A stretch of 12,372 bases of DNA from NCBI GenBank assembly GCA_020049245.1, contig JAIFLB010000100.1, positions 1 through 12,372 on the forward strand. The letters run 5' to 3'. A model generated the notes under the pieces. It saw only the letters and a list, made by a program, of their open reading frames with translations, was not told where the DNA came from and did not search any database. The translations under genes and the position numbers were made by a program. Positions 8,155 to 12,372 of this stretch are shown here, one piece after another. The stretch is from Betaproteobacteria bacterium. Lineage in GTDB: Bacteria; Pseudomonadota; Gammaproteobacteria; Burkholderiales; Thiobacillaceae. The first letter of the stretch is position 1; the number at the start of each line of letters is the position of its first letter.

Positions 8155-8513
8155 GATTCGAGTCGTCGAGCGCTCCAGCCCAAAGCAAAGCGCGCGATAA
8201 ACCAGCCGATGCCGACACCGACGGTATTGGCGGCCATGTCGAAAATGTCTGCTTGGCGAAATCCGGTGAAGCTTTGCAGGATTTCCAGCGTGAGTCCCAT
8301 CAGAACAAACAGCAGTGCCAGTCGGTAAGCATTGCGATCAATCTGATGCCACCAGCCCATCAAGGCGGCATAGGCCGCGAAGTGTCCGATCTTGTCACCG
8401 AAGTGGATTGAAGCGGGTTGGGGATTGGGGTGCAAGGATAGATAAATCACGCCAAGTACCAGAAGCCAGCCCAGCATGATCCAGAGACGGCGGGCGAGAC
8501 CCGGGTTGAGCAT
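8151..8513 (-). CDS. VanZ-like small membrane protein
   Basis: The 120-residue protein is highly hydrophobic with three to four predicted membrane segments (about residues 10-27, 42-56, 63-79 and 92-111). The VanZ-like signatures are DKIGHFAAYAAL (residues 40-51) and the segment EILQSFTGFRQADIFDMAAN (77-96), containing the typical Q-x-F-x(3)-R-x-x-D-x-x-D pattern. VanZ of enterococci confers low-level teicoplanin resistance, but stand-alone VanZ-like proteins in proteobacteria have no established role, so no resistance function should be inferred. The gene begins 6 bases after the nitroreductase stop and overlaps DUF455 by 4 bases, so it belongs to the same transcript. A weak AGG lies just before the ATG. 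Confidence 0.88.
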   Translation of the reverse strand: MLNPGLARRLWIMLGWLLVLGVIYLSLHPNPQPASIHFGDKIGHFAAYAALMGWWHQIDRNAYRLALLFVLMGLTLEILQSFTGFRQADIFDMAANTVGVGIGWFIARFALGWSARRLES

Positions 8514-8519
8514 GACCTA

Positions 8520-9128
8520 TCAGCGGAACTCGACCAGTTCCTGCATCGGCAGGCGCAGCTTTTCTCCAGCTGCTTGTGCGCAGTAACCGAATGTCAGGAT
8601 CAGCGAAGGATGATGGAAATCCGGGTCAATTTGCAGCATGCGCATCACGCTGGATGGATCGAAACCCCCAATTGCGCAGGAGTCGATATTGATGCCGGCG
8701 GCGGCAGTCATCATGTTGGCAGCCGCAATATGACATTGGTTGTCGCTCCAGGCTTTGACGTTGGTCGCGGCATGGAAATTACGGTAATTCTTCAAGGCTC
8801 CTTCCAACGCATCGCCGGGGTATTCACGGCTCATAAGGCGGCGGAGGTAATCGGAATCAGGATGCAATTCGGCCAGTTTGGCAAGTATTACGATGATTGC
8901 GCTGGCCGTGCCAACCTGAGGCTGTTGAAAACAGGCGTCTTGAAGCGCCATCTTGGGCAGACTGCCGGTCAACACCACAAATTTCCAAGGTTCCAGGCCA
9001 AAAGAGGAGGGTGACAGCCGGCCCGCTTCCAGGATGAAATTAATGTCTTCGGCGGGAAGTAAGCGATCAGCCTGGAATAAATGGCAGGCATGGCGACGAC
9101 GAAAAATGTCGAGTAGTTGTGATTTCAT
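8520..9128 (-). CDS. Nitroreductase family FMN-dependent NAD(P)H oxidoreductase
   Basis: The 202-residue length and motif order fit the NfsB-type branch of the nitroreductase family. RRRHACHLF (residues 10-18) corresponds to the N-terminal FMN-phosphate-binding arginine motif. LSPSSFGLEPWKFVVL (38-53) is the FMN-binding loop, and CAIGGFDPSSV (151-161) is the conserved motif before the C-terminal helix. The C-terminal sequence EKLRLPMQELVEF matches the end of this family. Members are homodimeric flavoproteins that reduce nitroaromatics, quinones or flavins with NAD(P)H; the physiological substrate is usually unknown. The start at 9128 has AAGG about 9 bases upstream. It is the first gene of the four-gene minus-strand cluster and sits 22 bases from a perfect inverted repeat that may control the cluster. 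As a stand-alone flavoprotein it could in principle supply reducing power, but it lacks the 2Fe-2S domain of Rieske oxygenase reductases. Confidence 0.92.
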   Translation of the reverse strand: MKSQLLDIFRRRHACHLFQADRLLPAEDINFILEAGRLSPSSFGLEPWKFVVLTGSLPKMALQDACFQQPQVGTASAIIVILAKLAELHPDSDYLRRLMSREYPGDALEGALKNYRNFHAATNVKAWSDNQCHIAAANMMTAAAGINIDSCAIGGFDPSSVMRMLQIDPDFHHPSLILTFGYCAQAAGEKLRLPMQELVEFR

Positions 9129-9149
9129 ACGGTGGCGCCTTGTTCAAGC

Positions 9150-9165
9150 TGAGCATTCTAGCTCA
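9150..9165 (-). promoter_or_regulatory. Putative operator: TGAGC-N6-GCTCA with embedded -10 box
   Basis: A perfect 5-base inverted repeat, TGAGC and GCTCA, flanks six bases. On the minus strand these six bases read TAGAAT, which matches five of six positions of the sigma-70 -10 consensus. A start point would fall about 20 bases before the nitroreductase ATG at 9128. No good -35 hexamer is seen at 16-18 bases. The layout would suit a repressor covering the -10 box. This is pattern reading only and a chance repeat of this size cannot be excluded. Confidence 0.4.
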
Positions 9166-9185
9166 CGCGTCTAGCCTTACATTCC

Positions 9186-9211
9186 AAGTTAGACTTAGAC
9201 TGAATTAACTT
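9186..9211. repeat. Short inverted and tandem repeats in divergent intergenic region
   Basis: Within the 113-base gap between divergent genes, AAGTTA (9186-9191) and TAACTT (9206-9211) form a perfect 6-base inverted repeat with a 14-base spacer. Inside it the hexamer TTAGAC occurs twice in tandem (9189-9200). It may be a regulator site for either flanking gene, or background in AT-rich sequence. Confidence 0.25.
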
Positions 9212-9241
9212 ACATTTGGATGTCTTTCGCACTTCCCCCAC

Positions 9242-9724
9242 ATGCGGCTTCCCATTCCAAAATTCAAGGTTCTTCTTTACGGTGCCGACTTGCCGCAAGT
9301 CGGGATCAGGGCGCGGGCGCATTTTGAGGACTCTGTTCTGGTTGTTCAGGGCAAGAGGCATTGGTTCACCATTCAGGGTGATCGCCTTTTCCTCAAGACG
9401 GGTGGTTACGATGGCCGCCAGTGGCTGGTTTGCTGGGAGACGCCCTCCGGACAAATATCCATGATTTTGAAAGGCAGAGATGCTGTCCAGGTCTTTATTA
9501 AATTGGCGCCCACAGAAATCTCCGAAAAATTGAAGCAGGTATATCGAGATCATGAAGGTAAAGTTAAATTAGGTCGATTGGGATGGGTTTTGTTAATTGC
9601 ACTGATTGCGTTGTTAAGCATGATTGCTTATGGTGTGCTTCGGACCATGCTGAATGAACCAGGCTCGCAGACCGTTAAGCTAGACTTGACAAGTCGTTTG
9701 CAACAGGTGTTTCCAATATTCTGA
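9242..9724 (+). CDS. Hypothetical one-pass membrane protein
   Basis: The 160-residue protein has a soluble N-terminal part of about 108 residues, apparently beta-rich, followed by one strong membrane segment (about residues 112-133, GWVLLIALIALLSMIAYGV) and a short polar tail. By the positive-inside pattern (Lys/Arg before the segment) the N-terminal domain should be cytoplasmic. The N-terminal part, including the stretch GGYDGRQWLVCWETPSGQ (residues 54-71), resembles from memory the region before the first membrane helix of some betaproteobacterial M48-family membrane proteases. No HExxH or further domain follows, and no continuation is seen in other frames after the stop. It may therefore be a stand-alone relative or remnant. 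The ATG at 9242 lacks a clear ribosome site, and no other in-frame ATG exists back to the stop at 9206. The gene is notably AT-rich. Coding status is likely; function is unknown. Confidence 0.7.
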   Translation: MRLPIPKFKVLLYGADLPQVGIRARAHFEDSVLVVQGKRHWFTIQGDRLFLKTGGYDGRQWLVCWETPSGQISMILKGRDAVQVFIKLAPTEISEKLKQVYRDHEGKVKLGRLGWVLLIALIALLSMIAYGVLRTMLNEPGSQTVKLDLTSRLQQVFPIF

Positions 9725-9764
9725 ATTAAAAACTTCAGCTGATCGGGCTGTTGCCGGTGGGATT

Positions 9765-9780
9765 TGTGAGTTACATCTCA
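9765..9780 (+). promoter_or_regulatory. Putative Crp-type binding site upstream of the Crp-family gene
   Basis: The sequence TGTGA-GTTACA-TCTCA matches the Crp consensus TGTGA-N6-TCACA at 9 of 10 defined positions. It lies about 90 bases before the ATG at 9862. The regulator encoded there has a Crp-like recognition helix (SRESVNR), so autoregulation is a natural reading. A weak -10-like TATAGG at 9833-9838 would put the site roughly 72 bases upstream of a start point, a distance used by class I activators. Confidence 0.55.
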
Positions 9781-9861
9781 GCCAGGTCGGAAAACTGAAG
9801 TGTCTTTCATGAAAAACTTTCTGCGTTGGATTTATAGGGCCGCATTAATACAAACAACCTT

Positions 9862-10599
9862 ATGGATGAAAAATTGGTGCCAGTCATTGCTAATAAAAAA
9901 TCGCTTGTAGATATTGATATGTTGCGTCGAAGCAGCATGCTTTTTTCTGTCCTCCGTGACGAGGATGCGAATGCCATCATTCAGCTTGGCTGCATTGTTG
10001 AGCATCCTGCAAAGCATATGGTTTTTCGGGTTGGCGAAGCGGGAGATCAGCTGTTGATCCTGCTCGAAGGGCGGGTAAAGGTCAGCCTCAACTCTGCAGA
10101 TGGCAAGGAGGCTATCCTTAGCATTCTTGAGCCAGGCAATGTGATGGGAGAGATGGCGCTGATCGATGGCGATACACGAAGCGCAAACGTAACAACCATG
10201 GAAGCGTGCAGCTTTCTGGTGCTCTGGCGGAGGGATTTTCTACCTTTTCTGGAACGCAATCCCCATGTCGCACTGAAGCTGCTTTCAGGTTTGTCGCTGC
10301 GTTTGCGAGCGACCAACAATATGGTTGGCAATCTCAGTTTTCTCAATTTGCCAGCGCGCTTGGCGCGTATTCTGATCAATCTGGGGCAGCAGTACGGAAA
10401 AGTGACAGATCAAGGTATTGCCATCGGTCTAAAACTTTCGCAGGAAGAGCTGGGAAATCTGGTTGGCGTATCGCGTGAAAGCGTCAATCGGCAAATTCGC
10501 TTATGGATAGAAGCCTCGGTGCTGGATTACTCACAAGGAACCATCGTTCTCAAGAATTCCGATGCCTTGTTCAGAGAGTCACTGAATTCTGAGCGGTAA
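9862..10599 (+). CDS. Crp/Fnr-family transcriptional regulator, Crp-like
   Basis: The 245-residue protein has the standard two domains. The N-terminal cyclic-nucleotide-binding beta-roll (about residues 25-135) contains GDQLLILLEGRVKVSL and the phosphate-binding cassette GEMALIDGDTRSANV (96-110). The Arg-Ser pair there is the one that contacts cyclic nucleotide phosphate in Crp, so cAMP or cGMP binding is plausible. There is no N-terminal cysteine cluster, so it is not an Fnr-type oxygen sensor. The C-terminal winged helix-turn-helix is at about 164-230. Its recognition helix VSRESVNRQIRLW (203-215) keeps the Arg-Glu-x3-Arg pattern of Crp, which predicts a TGTGA-type target. Such a site is seen upstream at 9765-9780. 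No ribosome site is obvious before the ATG at 9862; the next in-frame ATG (9919) has none either. The gene ends before a bidirectional terminator. The DNA is less GC-rich than in the left half of the window. Confidence 0.92.
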   Translation: MDEKLVPVIANKKSLVDIDMLRRSSMLFSVLRDEDANAIIQLGCIVEHPAKHMVFRVGEAGDQLLILLEGRVKVSLNSADGKEAILSILEPGNVMGEMALIDGDTRSANVTTMEACSFLVLWRRDFLPFLERNPHVALKLLSGLSLRLRATNNMVGNLSFLNLPARLARILINLGQQYGKVTDQGIAIGLKLSQEELGNLVGVSRESVNRQIRLWIEASVLDYSQGTIVLKNSDALFRESLNSER

Positions 10600-10718
10600 G
10601 TAATGGCTGGATTCTGATTCAATAACAATTAAGCTAAGCTACGGCCACCAAACAAGAATAACAGCGCTTTTAAATTTCAATGTTGCCGTAATTCCAAGTA
10701 TCGTGAATTGAGGCAAAA

Positions 10719-10746
10719 AAAAGCCCTTCCATATGGAAGGGCTTTT
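10719..10746. terminator. Bidirectional rho-independent terminator
   Basis: A perfect 12-base stem (AAAAGCCCTTCC paired with GGAAGGGCTTTT) closes on the loop ATAT. It is flanked by an A-tract on the left (10715-10722) and T residues on the right. On the plus strand it ends the Crp-family gene (stop at 10599); on the minus strand, where the stem is followed by eight T, it lies about 120 bases beyond that gene's stop and 20 bases past the stop of the repeat-protein gene. The minus-strand form is the stronger. Confidence 0.9.
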
Positions 10747-10765
10747 CGCTGCAGAAAACCAGCAA

Positions 10766-12190
10766 TCAGTTAGGCGATACGCCCAGTGCCTTTACCGTTT
10801 CGATGTTGAGGTAACCATCCTGAGATAGTCCTTTCGCCTTCTGGAATGCGGTGATCGCACTCACCGTCGCGGCACCCAGTTGTCCATTCTGAACGCCAGG
10901 ATTGAAACCGGCAGCCGTCAGAGCTTTCTGGATTTCACTGATCTTGGCCGGCGTGGCATTCACGTCACACAGCACCTCTGTCCAGTATGCCTGTACCGGG
11001 CAAACCATCGTTTCCTGGGCCACATCTGCATATTCAGCAGGAATCGGCACACGAACTTCACGTGCGGCGGCTACCAGCTTGGTGACCTCGCGTTCGGTAT
11101 ATTCAGCTGGTATGGCGATGCGCTTTTCGGTCGCGGGCTGAACCATGGTCATGATCTCGCGCTCGTAGTCGACGGGAACGACCTTGGTCACCGTGGTGGC
11201 CGGCTTGAGCAGCTTTTTGACTTCACGCTCACCGTACTCGGCTGGAATCTCTACCGTGCGAGTGGATGCCGGGCTCTTCAGAACGGTCTTTTTGACGGTC
11301 TGATATTCCGCCGGAATATCTTCATAGCGAACGGAGGCTGCGGTCTTGACCACTTGGCGGCTGACATCTTCGTAGACGGCGGGCACTTCTACCAGACACA
11401 TGATCTGGCCGGATGTCTCATCGAGTTTCTGGATGTTGGTCGATGTACCCGGTTTCCATGTGGTGTAAGCCTCGCGCACCAGTTTCTTCTCGGTAACCGT
11501 CTCATAGACGGCCGGTACCTCGATCGCGTTACGGGTGGCGGGCTTGATCAGAATCTTTTCTTCTATCGTTTCATAGACGGCCGGCACTTCTTCCAGACGG
11601 GTGCTGGCTTCTTTGACCAGCACGCGCTCTTTTACGGTCTCATAGACTTCCGGCACAACCTGTTGAACTTCTTCGCTCTGGACATGGACTTTTACCGCTT
11701 TGTAGACGGGCGGGAGAATCTCGATGCGTTCGCCAGCTTCCTTCACCAACACGCGTTCTTTCACCGTCTCATATTTCGCAGGAACAGTCTCGATGCGTTC
11801 ACTTGCTTCCTTGACCAGCTTGCGCACGCTATCGGTGCGGAATGTGGCGGCACGGGCCACTTTGGCGAAACACTGGCCGGCCTTGGCATTGGAGGGAACT
11901 TTATCGCCCAGAATGGCGTTCGCTGGCAGCGCACATTGGTTCACTGCGGGAGCGGGGGCCGGGGCCGGAGCTTTTTTTGCGACGACGGGGGCGGGAGTCT
12001 GTTCTACACAGCCCTTGTCCAGGATGCCCTGGCCGGGGCAGCCGATCGTCTTGTACAGCTCATATCCGGTTGTCTTGCCGCCAACGTTTGTCGGATCGTA
12101 GTAACGAGACTCAGCAAGGGAGGCATTGGTCAGTGCACCACAACCCATGGCGAGCAGGGCGATGTTCAGGGTTTTCAGCGAAATTTTCAT
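10766..12190 (-). CDS. Secreted repeat protein with C-terminal peptidoglycan-binding domain
   Basis: The 474-residue protein starts with a signal peptide (hydrophobic core about residues 7-20; likely cleavage after ASLA, residue 26). Cys17 does not sit in a convincing lipobox. A Pro/Ala-rich linker (65-83) follows. Residues 132-397 hold eleven copies of a repeat of about 23 residues, typically VPAVYETVxExxLVKxAS, with an insertion at about 243-266. Residues 413-470 form a PG_binding_1-type domain (ISEIQKALTAAGFNPGVQNG, then TVSAITAFQKAKGL and a closing TVKALGV). Cysteines in the segments GQCF (107), QIMC (265) and near residues 397 and 408 could form disulfides in the periplasm. The domain suggests cell-wall attachment, with the repeats forming an extended or beta-rich arm; no enzyme domain is present. 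The start is supported by AAGGA 7 bases upstream (12198-12202). Proteins with this layout occur in other proteobacteria, but I know of no assigned function. It is convergent with the Crp-family gene. Confidence 0.92.
   Translation of the reverse strand: MKISLKTLNIALLAMGCGALTNASLAESRYYDPTNVGGKTTGYELYKTIGCPGQGILDKGCVEQTPAPVVAKKAPAPAPAPAVNQCALPANAILGDKVPSNAKAGQCFAKVARAATFRTDSVRKLVKEASERIETVPAKYETVKERVLVKEAGERIEILPPVYKAVKVHVQSEEVQQVVPEVYETVKERVLVKEASTRLEEVPAVYETIEEKILIKPATRNAIEVPAVYETVTEKKLVREAYTTWKPGTSTNIQKLDETSGQIMCLVEVPAVYEDVSRQVVKTAASVRYEDIPAEYQTVKKTVLKSPASTRTVEIPAEYGEREVKKLLKPATTVTKVVPVDYEREIMTMVQPATEKRIAIPAEYTEREVTKLVAAAREVRVPIPAEYADVAQETMVCPVQAYWTEVLCDVNATPAKISEIQKALTAAGFNPGVQNGQLGAATVSAITAFQKAKGLSQDGYLNIETVKALGVSPN
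11000..11797 (-). repeat. Eleven degenerate ~69-base tandem repeats inside the peptidoglycan-binding protein gene
   Basis: The repeats encode residues 132-397 of the secreted protein. Each unit is about 66-69 bases and codes for a V/I-P-A-x-Y-E-T-V core followed by a charged segment and a K-P/E-A-S/T end. Nucleotide similarity remains visible between units, for example the repeated minus-strand complement of tcatagacggccgg and cttgaccag. The middle units are the most alike; the fifth is extended by about 22 residues. The units nearest the C-terminus have PAEY in place of PAVY. Confidence 0.85.
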
Positions 12191-12372
12191 TGCAGATTCC
12201 TTTTGTTAAATGGAAGAACTTCATTCTGGTAAAGCTTGTTGTTCGGGCTCGGCAATACTCAACCCTTATTCAATCTGATGCATGTTACAAAATCACGGGA
12301 GAACTACCTATTCCATGGTCCATGTTTGCGTATAAGCAATGGAACTCATGTTGACACCATACAACACGGCCT
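12191..12372. other. Upstream region of the repeat-protein gene, no gene seen
   Basis: These 182 bases precede the minus-strand secreted protein gene. The only clear element is the ribosome site AAGGA at 12198-12202. I see no convincing sigma-70 promoter, no Crp-type palindrome and no coding sequence running in from the window edge. Confidence 0.5.

Noticed and set aside
8151..8513. Glycopeptide resistance gene (VanZ)
   Set aside because: Only the broad VanZ-like family is supported. No other van genes are present, and stand-alone members in Gram-negative bacteria have no such established function.
9809..9910. Small 33-codon frame beginning MKNFLRWIYRAA before and overlapping the Crp-family gene
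   Set aside because: No ribosome site, no recognisable similarity, and it overlaps the regulator start in another frame. It is kept only as a possible leader frame.
10880..12232. A 450-codon open frame on the plus strand opposite the peptidoglycan-binding repeat protein
   Set aside because: It exactly covers the repeats of the minus-strand gene and owes its openness to their regular codons. Its protein has no recognisable domain, while the minus-strand product has a signal peptide, repeats and a known domain.

Overview
The window looks like chromosomal DNA of a Gram-negative proteobacterium, most likely a betaproteobacterium. The evidence is a c-type cytochrome, a Crp-type regulator and a periplasmic peptidoglycan-binding repeat protein, plus the overall similarity of the proteins to betaproteobacterial families. 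This placement is inference; there is no rRNA or other marker gene. The left half (about 1-6100) is visibly GC-rich, while about 9180-10700 is clearly more AT-rich. I see no tRNA, rRNA, CRISPR array, insertion sequence or phage gene.

Region 1 (1-6064, plus strand) is a tightly packed three-gene run. It holds the 3' part of a di-haem cytochrome c resembling the RoxA/RoxB rubber-oxygenase and MauG/CcpA superfamily, a 1273-residue protein that I cannot assign to a family, and an endonuclease/exonuclease/phosphatase (EEP) superfamily enzyme. Gaps are only 14 and 23 bases, so this is probably an operon whose start lies upstream of the window. The giant protein is the best candidate for something undescribed. 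It has a helix-hairpin-helix-like N-terminus, a Ser/Thr/Gln-rich segment with a glycine-zipper-like core, a Pro-rich linker, an Ala/Thr/Gly linker and a C-terminal region that looks like a degenerate caspase/CHAT-type fold.

Region 2 (6110-9128, minus strand) converges on region 1. In transcription order it holds a nitroreductase, a small VanZ-like membrane protein, a DUF455 ferritin-like protein (4-base overlap with the VanZ-like gene) and a Rieske-type non-haem iron oxygenase. The Rieske protein has Glu where most family members have the bridging Asp, as in carnitine monooxygenase CntA. A perfect inverted repeat whose 6-base spacer reads TAGAAT on the minus strand lies just upstream of the nitroreductase and may be an operator over the -10 box.

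Region 3 (9242-12190) contains a short one-pass membrane protein, a Crp-family regulator preceded by a near-consensus Crp site (probable autoregulation), and, in the opposite orientation, a secreted protein with eleven approximately 23-residue repeats and a C-terminal peptidoglycan-binding domain. The regulator and the repeat-protein gene converge on a strong bidirectional terminator. The last 182 bases are the upstream region of the repeat-protein gene.
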